Below are positions 1 to 7,664 of a stretch of 19,969 bases of DNA, piece after piece. A program made the position numbers and the translations under genes. The notes below the pieces were generated by a model, which was not told the DNA's origin, ran no database searches, and saw only the letters and a program-made list of their open reading frames with translations. This DNA is from Cyanobacteria bacterium UBA791 (lineage in GTDB: Bacteria; Cyanobacteriota; Vampirovibrionia; Gastranaerophilales; Gastranaerophilaceae): the NCBI GenBank assembly GCA_002297005.1, contig DBIX01000036.1, positions 1 through 19,969 of the forward strand. The letters are read 5' to 3'. How positions within the stretch are numbered: position 1 is the first letter of the stretch; every line of letters starts with the position of its first letter.

Positions 1-245
1 ACCCAATTTAATATTTGCATTACATAAGGATAGCCCCAGTCCATTTTTGCAAATGGCATTAGCATTAAATACCAGATTAAGGTGTGACCCTCAATTTTCA
101 TTAATTTAATAATTTCTACAAGGCTCAAATCTTGGGCTATTGTCCAAGCATGAGCTTCATCTAACCACGGTATGTGGTTAAACATTCTGAATAATGTCGC
201 AACTACCCATATAACTATTGAAATTAGAAATACTTTATTTTTCAT
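1..245 (-). CDS. Membrane glycosyltransferase-like protein, GT-C type (N-terminal part, runs off window)
   Basis: This is the first 81 codons of a gene that continues beyond base 1. It begins at ATG 245-243, inside the last codons of the FAD oxidoreductase gene (11-nt overlap), so it is the third gene of a minus-strand operon. The protein opens with a hydrophobic segment (about residues 4-22), followed by an acidic pair in P26-W-L-D29-E30-A-H-A-W. Further on there is an EGHTLIWYLMLMPFAK stretch. A first membrane helix followed by an external loop carrying D-E is typical of GT-C glycosyltransferases (GT39/ArnT/PMT-like), which use polyprenyl-phosphate sugars at the outer face of the membrane. 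The co-directional UDP-galactopyranose-mutase-like gene supports a role in surface glycan assembly. The specific family cannot be fixed from the fragment, and the substrate is unknown. Confidence 0.7.
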   Translation of the reverse strand, partial: MKNKVFLISIVIWVVATLFRMFNHIPWLDEAHAWTIAQDLSLVEIIKLMKIEGHTLIWYLMLMPFAKMDWGYPYVMQILNW

Positions 246-1773
246 GGTATTCCTGTTCAGTATTCACTTTCCATAAAATATTTTTATCAGAATTATTTTT
301 TATAACTCTAACCGCTTCAAACCCACTCAACATAGAATGATCCATATTGTTATATTTATGTTGACCGTTTCTACCAATGCAATAAAGATTTTCAAAAGTC
401 ATTAAATACTCTTTCACTTTATCAAAGTTTTCATAAGAATCAAAATAAGCTGGATAAGCCTTTTTAACCCTTTCACGTTTTGTTTTTAAAACATTTTTCT
501 TATCTAGAATACCAATCTTTTCAGCCTCAGAAATTGCAAATTCAATAAAATCTTCATCAGACATATTCCAAAAATCATCATTTTCATTACAGAAATATTC
601 TAATGAAACTAAAACTTTATGCTCAAAATCTTTCACAAGATAAGGCGACCAATTGTTCATAACCTGTAATCTACCCACTTTTACATCAGGTTCTTGAATA
701 TAAATCCAATTATCAGGGCAAATATTACCTATAGTTTTATAATCGGTATTATTTTTAAGTTTCAATTCGTCTAAATAGAGAGCCACAAGCATATAGTCAC
801 GATATGGCAAATCCTTTGCAGTACCAAAAATTTCTTCGCTCGGTTTATTTTTAAGACCTAAAATCAAATCCTTCACAGGCATAGAAGATAGTACCAAATC
901 ACCATAATATTCATACTCATTACCATTTTCAATGACTGTTAAGGATTTTATCTCATTATCTTCATTATTTAATGCCACAACCTTAGAATTTAAGTGAATT
1001 TCGCCACCATTATTTTTAATATAATCAGCCATTAAATTCCAAAGTTGACCACAACCAAATTTTGGATAGAAAAATTCGTCAATCAAAGTTGTTTCTTTCT
1101 TTTTAGTCAAATGCAAAGCATTCAACACAGCTTTAACTAAAGACAAACCTTTAATTCTTTGTTCGCCCCATTCTTTAGAAATATCTCTTGGATGACGTCC
1201 CCAAACTTTTTCAGTATAGTTTTCAAAAAATGTTTCGTACAAAACTTTTCCAAATCTATTTATCATAAAATCTTCAAGATTATTTTCTTTTCTTTTTATT
1301 ATTGTAGATTTTAAATAACTAAATCCAGCAACAAGAGTCTTTATAATACCTAAATTAAGAATTGTACTCAATTTTAAAGACACAGGATAATCAAAGAATT
1401 TACGAGTATAATAAATTCTTGAAAATCTGCGACGTTTTAGCATAACCTCATCCATTTCATTTGGATTTGCATTATTTGTTTTTGATAAATTATTAACTTC
1501 TCTATCTAAAATCACATCATCGATAGATTTTTCACTTTGAAGAGGTAAAAATTCTTCCCATAAATCAAGAATCTCTTGTGATTTAGAAAACATTCTATGT
1601 CCACCTAAATCAACACCAGAACCATCAAAATCAACAGTTCTAGAAATTCCACCAACTGTATCAAGTTCTTCAATAATAATAGGCTTAACATCTTCTGTTT
1701 CAGTTAAAAATTTATAAGCAGAAGCAAGTCCAGCTGGACCACCTCCAATTATTAAAGCAATTTTATTTCTCAT
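235..1773 (-). CDS. FAD/NAD(P)-dependent oxidoreductase, UDP-galactopyranose mutase/protoporphyrinogen oxidase-like
   Basis: The 512-residue protein starts with a Rossmann dinucleotide-binding motif (I9-G-G-G-P-A-G15). An acidic residue ends strand 2 (IIIEEL), followed by V-G-G-I-S-R and the L-G-G-H-R-M-F-S-K segment that characterises a group of amine-oxidase-fold flavoproteins often annotated as UDP-galactopyranose mutase-like or protoporphyrinogen oxidase-like. A C-terminal segment YCIGRNGQHKYNNMDHS fits the second FAD-binding region. Its start ATG overlaps the trmFO stop by 4 nt (ATGA), and its own 3' end overlaps the next gene by 11 nt, so translation is probably coupled. Position beside a GT-C glycosyltransferase and near a UDP-GlcNAc epimerase suggests nucleotide-sugar or polyprenyl-glycan chemistry. 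It is longer than true Glf mutases (about 370-400 residues), so I do not assign that name. Confidence 0.85.
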   Translation of the reverse strand: MRNKIALIIGGGPAGLASAYKFLTETEDVKPIIIEELDTVGGISRTVDFDGSGVDLGGHRMFSKSQEILDLWEEFLPLQSEKSIDDVILDREVNNLSKTNNANPNEMDEVMLKRRRFSRIYYTRKFFDYPVSLKLSTILNLGIIKTLVAGFSYLKSTIIKRKENNLEDFMINRFGKVLYETFFENYTEKVWGRHPRDISKEWGEQRIKGLSLVKAVLNALHLTKKKETTLIDEFFYPKFGCGQLWNLMADYIKNNGGEIHLNSKVVALNNEDNEIKSLTVIENGNEYEYYGDLVLSSMPVKDLILGLKNKPSEEIFGTAKDLPYRDYMLVALYLDELKLKNNTDYKTIGNICPDNWIYIQEPDVKVGRLQVMNNWSPYLVKDFEHKVLVSLEYFCNENDDFWNMSDEDFIEFAISEAEKIGILDKKNVLKTKRERVKKAYPAYFDSYENFDKVKEYLMTFENLYCIGRNGQHKYNNMDHSMLSGFEAVRVIKNNSDKNILWKVNTEQEYHEK

Positions 1774-3080
1774 AAAGTATTTAAAACTCCATTCAAAGCT
1801 TCTAAACTTCTATTTGCAAGAATTTCAGCTTTAGCTTTTTTATCTTTTCTAATTTTTTTAGGAAGTTCGATGTTGTTTATCAAAGCCCAATTAGAATTAA
1901 CAGGTTGAAGTTGCTTGTGGTTTTCATCAGTAATATAGTTCAATAAAGCACCTAAAATACATTCTGACGGCAATTCCAACATACTTTCGCCCTTAAGACG
2001 TTTTGCCATATTAATACCAGCAATCAAACCTGACGCCATACTTTCTGTATAACCCTCAACGCCTGTAATTTGACCAGCAAAGAAAAGATTTTCTCTTTTT
2101 TTAGTATTTAATTTATTTGTCAAAATCTTTGGACTGTTTATAAATGTGTTTCTATGCATTACACCATAACGCACGATATTAGCATTTTCTAACCCAGGGA
2201 TTGAATGGATAAGTTCTTTTTGGAAACTCCATTTTAAGTTTGTTTGAAAACCTACAAGATTATACAAAGTTTTTAATGCATTATCTTGTCTAAGTTGAAC
2301 AACTGCATAAGAAATCTCATTTGTTCTTTTATCTACAAGTCCGACAGGTTTCATCGGACCAAAACGTAGAGTATCAACACCACGAGAACCTAAAACCTCA
2401 ACAGGCAAACAACTTTCAAAGAATTTTGCATTCTTTTCAAATTCTTTAAGTTCAATTCGTTCTGCATTAATCAAGATATTATAGAATTTTTCGTATTCTT
2501 CTCTGTTCATTGGGCAGTTTATATAAGAAGCCTCACCCTTATCATATCTTGAACCGTAAAAAGCTTTATCAAAATTGATACTATCTTTTTCAACAATTGG
2601 TGCTACCGCATCAAAGAAGTGAAGATGTTCTTCTTGCGTAAAATCTTGAATACTTTTTGCCATACTATCAGAAGTCAATGGTCCAGATGCTATAATAACG
2701 TCACCATCAGGAATTTCATCAACTTCTTCTCTAATCAAATTAATCAAAGGATTTTCTTCAATTAATTCTGTAACTCTTTTTGAAAACTCTTCTCTATCAA
2801 TAGCAAGTGCATTACCAGCAGGAACTTTAACGTCAAAAGCTATCTTTATAAGTTCTGAACCCAAAAGCTCCATTTCTTTTTTCAACAAACCACTTGCAAC
2901 TGACAAATCATAAGACCCCATACTGTTAGAGCATACAAATTCCGCCAATTTTTCAGTAGTATGAGCACCAGTCATTTTAACTGGACGCATTTCGTATAAA
3001 TCTACTTCTATCCCTCTTTTAGCAAGTTGTAAAGCTGCTTCACTTCCAGCCAAACCTGCACCAATAATTTTAACTTTCAT
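1770..3080 (-). CDS. trmFO: Methylenetetrahydrofolate-tRNA-(uracil-54-C5)-methyltransferase TrmFO
   Basis: TrmFO makes ribothymidine at position 54 in the T-loop of tRNAs, using methylenetetrahydrofolate as the carbon donor and FADH2/NAD(P)H as reductant; it is cytosolic. The 436 residues match the family's usual length (about 435-470). Visible hallmarks are the FAD-binding G7-A-G-L-A-G12 near the start, YEMRP at 29-33, the catalytic-region cysteine C50 in EFVCSNS, a second conserved cysteine C224 in FFESCLPVEVLGSRG, RFGPMKPVGL, and the C-terminal FFAGQITGVEGY. C50 and C224 line up with the two catalytic cysteines known from the Bacillus enzyme (C53 and C226). It is the first gene of the minus-strand operon. 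No Shine-Dalgarno is visible, and a -10 box lies 6 nt before the ATG, so the mRNA may be leaderless. Confidence 0.97.
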   Translation of the reverse strand: MKVKIIGAGLAGSEAALQLAKRGIEVDLYEMRPVKMTGAHTTEKLAEFVCSNSMGSYDLSVASGLLKKEMELLGSELIKIAFDVKVPAGNALAIDREEFSKRVTELIEENPLINLIREEVDEIPDGDVIIASGPLTSDSMAKSIQDFTQEEHLHFFDAVAPIVEKDSINFDKAFYGSRYDKGEASYINCPMNREEYEKFYNILINAERIELKEFEKNAKFFESCLPVEVLGSRGVDTLRFGPMKPVGLVDKRTNEISYAVVQLRQDNALKTLYNLVGFQTNLKWSFQKELIHSIPGLENANIVRYGVMHRNTFINSPKILTNKLNTKKRENLFFAGQITGVEGYTESMASGLIAGINMAKRLKGESMLELPSECILGALLNYITDENHKQLQPVNSNWALINNIELPKKIRKDKKAKAEILANRSLEALNGVLNTL

Positions 3081-3086
3081 AAACTA

Positions 3087-3115
3087 AGTATACCAAAAAA
3101 ATTTATTTAGTGTAA
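3087..3115 (-). promoter_or_regulatory. trmFO promoter, likely leaderless
   Basis: On the minus strand there is an extended -10, TGG-TATACT (hexamer 3092-3087), with TTACAC as -35 (3115-3110) at a 17-bp spacer. Only 6 nt (TAGTTT) separate the -10 from the trmFO ATG, so transcription should begin at or next to the start codon. No ribosome-binding site is present. Confidence 0.6.
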
Positions 3116-3118
3116 AAT
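3113..3118 (+). promoter_or_regulatory. wecB -10 element, likely leaderless
   Basis: TAAAAT lies 6 nt (GACAAT) before the wecB ATG. The -35 is poor (ATACCA at 17 bp spacing). The region overlaps the trmFO -35 on the opposite strand, so the two promoters share the same 44 bp. No Shine-Dalgarno precedes the ATG. Confidence 0.4.
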
Positions 3119-3124
3119 GACAAT

Positions 3125-4249
3125 ATGAACAAGAAAAATATATTAGTCGTATTCGGAACAAGACCCGAAGTTATTAAATTAGCACCAGTTATTTTGGAAC
3201 TTAGAAAGTATCCTGAAAGATATAATGTAATTGTTTGCAATACAGAGCAACAAAAAGAACTTTCTAACCAAACTTTGTCATACTTTAACTTAAAGGCAGA
3301 CATAAATCTTGACTGTATGAAACCAAACCAAACTTTGGCAGAAGTTCAAGCAAGAATTTTAACATCTTTAAGCAAAGTTTTTGATGAAAATAAAATTGAT
3401 GCAACTATCGTTCAAGGCGATACAATGACAGTTCTATGTGGAGCATTAACAAGCTACTACAACAGAGTTCCAGTATTCCACGTAGAAGCTGGTCTTCGTT
3501 CTTACGATATATTTGAACCTTTCCCAGAAGAAGTTATGCGTCAAATGACTTCTCGTGTGGCTGATTTGCATTTCTGTCCAACAGAAAAAAATCAAAAAGC
3601 TTTATTAAAAGAAGACATAGATAAAAATAAAATTCACGTGGTTGGCAACACAGTAATTGATGCGTTATTCTGCTTGTCAGAAGAAACAATGCAAAATGCA
3701 AATAAATTCTATGAAGAACAAGGTATCAAAATCGATAACAACGCTATCCTTGTTACAGCTCATAGACGTGAAAACCACGGTGAAAGAATTGATAGAATTA
3801 TAGAGGCTATAAAAACTCTTGCTCAAAAACACACTTCTCATAGCTTTATAATTCCAGTTCATCCAAATCCAAATGTAAAAGAAAAAATCTATAAACATTT
3901 AGATAATATCGAAAATGTTCATTTACTAGCACCACTTGATTACCCAAATCTTGTGTACTTGATGAAGAACGCTAAACTTATCCTTACAGATAGTGGCGGA
4001 ATTCAAGAAGAAGCACCGTCTTTTGGATGTCCTACTCTTGTAATGAGATATGAAACAGAACGTCAAGAGGGTATCGAAGCAGGGGTTTCAACTCTTGTTG
4101 GTGCAGAATATGATAAAATCGTTAAACTAAGTGACGAAATCTTATCAAAAGATAAAGCAGAAACAAGATTGAGTGTTCAAAACCCATACGGTGACGGAAA
4201 ATCTTCTCAAAAAATTGAAAAATTGATTTCTGAATTTTTTAATAATTAA
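3125..4249 (+). CDS. wecB: UDP-N-acetylglucosamine 2-epimerase (non-hydrolysing)
   Basis: This cytosolic enzyme interconverts UDP-GlcNAc and UDP-ManNAc, providing ManNAc units for surface polysaccharide or teichoic-acid-like polymers. The 374-residue length is standard. The N-terminal VVFGTRPEVIKLAPV motif, HVEAGLRS around E121, PFPEE at E135-E136, TAHRREN with H213, and DSGGIQEEAPSFGCPTLVMR followed by ETERQEG are all diagnostic. D99 (VQGD), E121, E135/E136 and H213 correspond to the acidic residues and histidine (H213 in the E. coli enzyme) implicated in catalysis. The gene is monocistronic: it is divergent from trmFO and closes with a strong hairpin. The start has no Shine-Dalgarno, but no better in-frame start exists upstream and the RPE motif begins at residue 13 as expected. 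Confidence 0.95.
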   Translation: MNKKNILVVFGTRPEVIKLAPVILELRKYPERYNVIVCNTEQQKELSNQTLSYFNLKADINLDCMKPNQTLAEVQARILTSLSKVFDENKIDATIVQGDTMTVLCGALTSYYNRVPVFHVEAGLRSYDIFEPFPEEVMRQMTSRVADLHFCPTEKNQKALLKEDIDKNKIHVVGNTVIDALFCLSEETMQNANKFYEEQGIKIDNNAILVTAHRRENHGERIDRIIEAIKTLAQKHTSHSFIIPVHPNPNVKEKIYKHLDNIENVHLLAPLDYPNLVYLMKNAKLILTDSGGIQEEAPSFGCPTLVMRYETERQEGIEAGVSTLVGAEYDKIVKLSDEILSKDKAETRLSVQNPYGDGKSSQKIEKLISEFFNN

Positions 4250-4261
4250 TAAATGTTAAAC

Positions 4262-4298
4262 AAAAGAGTGGCGAAGCCAAAGGTTTCGCCACTCTTTT
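4262..4298. terminator. Bidirectional intrinsic terminator between wecB and the GH57 gene
   Basis: The 17-bp stem AAAAGAGTGGCGAAGCC / GGTTTCGCCACTCTTTT has one G-U pair and a 3-nt AAA loop. It is followed by Ts on the plus strand and, read from the other side, by CTTTTGTTT. It sits between the convergent 3' ends of wecB (stop at 4249) and the GH57 gene (stop at 4327), so it can end both transcripts. Confidence 0.9.
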
Positions 4299-4326
4299 TA
4301 AATAAAAAACATCAAATTGTCTATAA

Positions 4327-6831
4327 TTATTCATCCATAGCGTTAAGAATAATTTTAGAGAATTTTGTTTTGTAAAATTCAGTATTGATATTTAACTTAG
4401 TACCGATAGCAAATAGGACATCCAAGTATTCTTTTTCTCTTTCAGTATAGCTCTTTTCAAATTCTTCAAGAATGTCACCCATTTGAATAAATATTTTACT
4501 GAAATAAATATTTTGAGCTTCTGAAATTTCAACTTTCATATCTAATTGCTCAATTTGGTTGAAGATCTCTAAAGTTGCTTCTGCTTGGCTGTAATCAAGA
4601 TTTTCTGCTAATCTACTTACACTTTGTAGCAATTTTTTAGAGAAAATCTTGCTTGTAGGCATTTTATCAATTTCTAAACCAAGTTGTTTTGCTTCAGAGT
4701 CAATATCAATAGCTTCTTGAATTGTATCATCATCAAAATAGCCTTTTGAGTCCGTAAACAAAGTATTAAATTTCTTAGTTAATGCATATTGAGCAGAAAT
4801 TTTAAACTCAGCAGGAATTGCTAAACCTAAAGACTGCATTTGAGAAATTGAGCTTTTACCATCATAGTACATTTTTTGATATGTTTCTGCAAATTTATCC
4901 ATTTGGTCTTTTAACAACATAGCCAACAAGTTTCTACGTTCTTCAATGAAAATATCTTTTAGAGTGAAATATTTTTCACCAAAGTATTCGTCAATTTTTC
5001 TAATAATTTCTGTTAATGGCAAGTCTAAGAAGGTTTTAACCAAGTCCTCTTGAGTGCAATAGAAATCTTTTTCGTTTGTGAAATCTTTAATTGCACAATG
5101 GAAATCACCGCCTTGATATTGAATCAATGCAACCATTGTATCGAAAGTTTCTAATGTAATGTTTGATTTAATCTCAACGTGAGCAATTACAAAGTTTGTT
5201 GACCCTTTTGAAACTTTTTTATATGCAAGTTTTCTTGCAGTATAGCAATAAAGGTCTTCTTCCTCGTCAAAATCTTTAAATAATGACATAATCGCCCATA
5301 ATGCTGCAAGTTGTTTGATACTTACAACACTTGGTCTTACAAACTTGTCATAAATTTGGCGACCATTACCATATTCTTTAATATTACTTTCCGCTTTTTC
5401 TAAGATAGATAAAAATTCTTCTTCTAAATCTTCATCTGTGAATGATTTAGCAAGTTGCATAGCTCTTGCTGCATATTTCATAATTTGAGTTGTTTCAATA
5501 CCAGAAATTTCTGAGAAGAACCAACCACAACTTGTAAACATCAACAAGGCTTGTCTTTGAATTTCTAATAATTTCATAGCAGAAATTTTATCTTCACCTG
5601 AAAGACCGTCTAAGAAATTGGCTTTTTGATATTTTTTAACATTTAAAATTGCTCTATCTAGAATTACGTCAATGTAATTGTTTCTAGCAGTCCAAACATC
5701 TTTAAAATATTTTTTACCCTCTTTTACGTAAATATCAGCCAATTTATCACGTAAGAAATTCAAAGCCTCTCTAAGAGGTTTTCTCCATTTTTGATTCCAA
5801 CCTGGATGACCACCAGTAGAACAACCACAATCATCAGACCAACGTCCAACACCGTGGAAACAACTCCAACTTGAAGCTTGTTTAATATCAACCTCATATT
5901 TTACGCCAAATCTGTCTAAAAATTCAGCATAATTAACAATTTCAAAGCCCTCATCTTTGGCTCTAACTTTTACAACATAAGCTAACGCCATATCACCAAA
6001 TTTTGTGTGGTGACCATAGCTTTCACCATCTGTTGCAATATTAATTAATTGTGGATATTCTCTTGTTGGAGAAACACCCTCTTTTAATCTTCTAATAAAT
6101 TTATTACCGTCTTTTAGTAATTCATCAAAAGCTACAGATTTTGAAATAGCTCCATCATAGAAGAACAAATCAATATATTTACCTTTGCCTTTTTTCAAGA
6201 AATATCTGTAAGGTCTTGCAGGGTCAATGTTACCCCAGCTTACGTCTTGCCAATTATCGGCTTCGATTTTCTTAAATCTTAAAGCTTGATATGGAGAAAG
6301 AACAGTAAATTTGATACCATTTTCTACTAAAACTTCTAAAGTTTCATCATCAACAGCAGTTTCTGCCAACCACATACCCTCTGGTTGACGACCAAAACGA
6401 TAGAAAAAGTCTTTGATACCCCATTTTACTTGAGCCTCTTTATCCTGTCTGTTTGCTAATGGCATAATAATATGGTTATAAACTTGTGCCAAAGCATTAC
6501 CATGCCCGTTATGTTCAATTACACTTTCTATATCAGCTTTTATAAGCCTGTCATACGCATACGGAGCGTGTTCTTCCATCCAAGACAATAATGTAGGACC
6601 AAAGTTAAAGCTCATATATTCGTAGTTATTTACTACGTCTAAAATTTTATTTCTACTATCAACAATTTTTGACACAGAATTTGGGTTATAACATTCAGAA
6701 CAAATACGTTCATTCCAATCGTGAAACGGAGCAGCACTATCTTGTGTTTCAATAGATTCCAACCACGGATTTTCTCTTGGCGGTTGGTAAAAATGCCCAT
6801 GTATTGTCAAAAAATTCTTTTTATCACTCAT
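4327..6831 (-). CDS. Glycoside hydrolase family 57 protein with C-terminal DUF3536 domain
   Basis: GH57 enzymes act on alpha-glucans (amylase, 4-alpha-glucanotransferase, branching or amylopullulanase activities) by a retaining mechanism in a (beta/alpha)7 barrel. The 834-residue protein carries the family's conserved regions: H11-G-H-F-Y-Q-P-P-R near the N-terminus, H107-N-G-H-G, G152-M-W-L-A-E157 (E157 is the candidate nucleophile), and A266-T-D-G-E-S-Y with D268 as the candidate acid/base. A cysteine-rich C-G-C-S-T-G-G-H-P-G-W segment follows. The helical C-terminal half (from about residue 540) fits DUF3536, a domain paired with GH57 in Cyanobacteria and relatives. No signal peptide is seen, so it is probably cytosolic and acts on glycogen or maltodextrin. 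The start is preceded by AGGGAGA. The exact reaction cannot be told from sequence. Confidence 0.9.
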   Translation of the reverse strand: MSDKKNFLTIHGHFYQPPRENPWLESIETQDSAAPFHDWNERICSECYNPNSVSKIVDSRNKILDVVNNYEYMSFNFGPTLLSWMEEHAPYAYDRLIKADIESVIEHNGHGNALAQVYNHIIMPLANRQDKEAQVKWGIKDFFYRFGRQPEGMWLAETAVDDETLEVLVENGIKFTVLSPYQALRFKKIEADNWQDVSWGNIDPARPYRYFLKKGKGKYIDLFFYDGAISKSVAFDELLKDGNKFIRRLKEGVSPTREYPQLINIATDGESYGHHTKFGDMALAYVVKVRAKDEGFEIVNYAEFLDRFGVKYEVDIKQASSWSCFHGVGRWSDDCGCSTGGHPGWNQKWRKPLREALNFLRDKLADIYVKEGKKYFKDVWTARNNYIDVILDRAILNVKKYQKANFLDGLSGEDKISAMKLLEIQRQALLMFTSCGWFFSEISGIETTQIMKYAARAMQLAKSFTDEDLEEEFLSILEKAESNIKEYGNGRQIYDKFVRPSVVSIKQLAALWAIMSLFKDFDEEEDLYCYTARKLAYKKVSKGSTNFVIAHVEIKSNITLETFDTMVALIQYQGGDFHCAIKDFTNEKDFYCTQEDLVKTFLDLPLTEIIRKIDEYFGEKYFTLKDIFIEERRNLLAMLLKDQMDKFAETYQKMYYDGKSSISQMQSLGLAIPAEFKISAQYALTKKFNTLFTDSKGYFDDDTIQEAIDIDSEAKQLGLEIDKMPTSKIFSKKLLQSVSRLAENLDYSQAEATLEIFNQIEQLDMKVEISEAQNIYFSKIFIQMGDILEEFEKSYTEREKEYLDVLFAIGTKLNINTEFYKTKFSKIILNAMDE

Positions 6832-6847
6832 CTAATATAATCTCCCT

Positions 6848-6853
6848 ATTATA
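6848..6853 (-). promoter_or_regulatory. -10 element for the GH57 gene
   Basis: A TATAAT hexamer (minus strand, 6853-6848) is followed by AGGGAGA and then the GH57 ATG at 6831. No convincing -35 is visible at 16-18 bp. Because it overlaps the likely transcript start closely, the leader would be about 10-12 nt. Confidence 0.4.
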
Positions 6854-6910
6854 TTATGAGTGTAACATATTTAAAGAAAATTTATCTCATATATTTGATT
6901 TATTTAAATC

Positions 6911-7459
6911 TTATTTTTTAACTTCTTTTTTCTTGATTACAGTTAGAGAATCAACATCAACCCAAGCATCACCCAAAGCTGAAGAGAATACTGTACCTGT
7001 ATATTCAATAACATCACCATTGTTCAAATCAATGAATTTTTCTGCCATATCTCTTGATAAGAAATTTTTCAATTCAGATAATGGAATATCATTTGAAACA
7101 TTTGGTCTTTGAACTAAAAATGTTATATAGTTTTCAGAACTTCTCATTGCAGGTTTGTAATCCAAACCTAAAATAGAAAATTTATCAAAGTTTGCTGAAA
7201 TTTTTACTTTTTTATTCAAATATTTGTCAGGATTTTCAATTAAGTCTAATGGTTTTACAGAAACAGCTTCAGTTTGTTGAGGTTGCATTTGTGGAGCTTT
7301 CTGTAATTTTTTATTTAATACGGCTTTTTCGCCTTTTTCAACAGTCGTAACGGTAGTTTTTTGAACCTTTTGTCCTTCAGCATTTACCGATAAAAGAGTT
7401 GAACTAAAAGTAAAGCCTAATACAAAAACTACAACTGCAATAATTATTTTATTTTTCAT
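6911..7459 (-). CDS. Exported protein with predicted beta-rich (OB-fold-like) domain, function unknown
   Basis: I chose ATG 7459-7457 as the start because AAAGGGAT lies just upstream; a TTG 18 nt earlier is in frame but would put that ribosome-binding site inside the gene. The 182-residue product begins with a signal peptide (K-rich start, hydrophobic core to about residue 22, cleavage after V-N-A at 27). A Q/K/V-rich low-complexity linker follows. The C-terminal part, from about residue 68, begins with a phrase like L-I-E-N-P-D-K-Y-L-N-K-K-V-K-I-S, common in small OB-like exported proteins, and includes GDVIEYTGTVFSS before a lysine-rich tail. It is probably periplasmic. It sits divergently from the secretin operon, so a link to that apparatus is possible but unproven. 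No catalytic motif is recognised. Confidence 0.75.
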   Translation of the reverse strand: MKNKIIIAVVVFVLGFTFSSTLLSVNAEGQKVQKTTVTTVEKGEKAVLNKKLQKAPQMQPQQTEAVSVKPLDLIENPDKYLNKKVKISANFDKFSILGLDYKPAMRSSENYITFLVQRPNVSNDIPLSELKNFLSRDMAEKFIDLNNGDVIEYTGTVFSSALGDAWVDVDSLTVIKKKEVKK

Positions 7460-7487
7460 TATAAATATCCCTTTCAATTACTTTCTT

Positions 7488-7496
7488 ATTTTAACA
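7488..7496 (-). promoter_or_regulatory. Extended -10 for the exported protein gene
   Basis: On the minus strand TGT-TAAAAT (7496-7488) is an extended -10. It would give a leader of about 20 nt that carries the AAAGGGAT ribosome-binding site. No good -35 is seen. Confidence 0.4.
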
Positions 7497-7564
7497 TAAT
7501 AAAATTATTTTTCATTAATCGTTAGCATAAATTTATAAAATAAACATAAAATATGTTAAGAACT

Positions 7565-7593
7565 TTGTTTTTTAAATAAAGCCGTGGTAAAAT
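7565..7593 (+). promoter_or_regulatory. Promoter of the secretin/pilus-type operon
   Basis: TTGTTT (7565-7570), a 17-bp spacer, and an extended -10 TGG-TAAAAT (hexamer 7588-7593) predict a start near 7600 and a leader of about 65 nt. The leader holds two purine-rich SD-like tracts (AGGGGAAAG around 7608 and AGGGGTGCG at 7648-7656); the second serves the first gene. Confidence 0.55.
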
Positions 7594-7664
7594 GTAAATT
7601 AATCTTAGGGGAAAGTAAAAACCAACTACAAATCGGAGAATGAATATAGGGGTGCGAAAAAGCC

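Noticed and set aside
3103..3303. Minus-strand ORF inside wecB (66 codons)
   Set aside because: It lies opposite the well-supported wecB gene, shows no family features and covers the divergent promoter.
3677..3898. Minus-strand ORF of 73 codons with aromatic/hydrophobic composition
   Set aside because: It is antisense to the catalytic core of wecB, and its F/Y/S-rich composition is the usual shadow of K/E/N-rich coding DNA.
6777..7112. Plus-strand ORF of 111 codons across the GH57 start and exported-protein 3' end
   Set aside because: It overlaps two genes on the other strand and the GH57 promoter, with no ribosome-binding site or recognisable domain.
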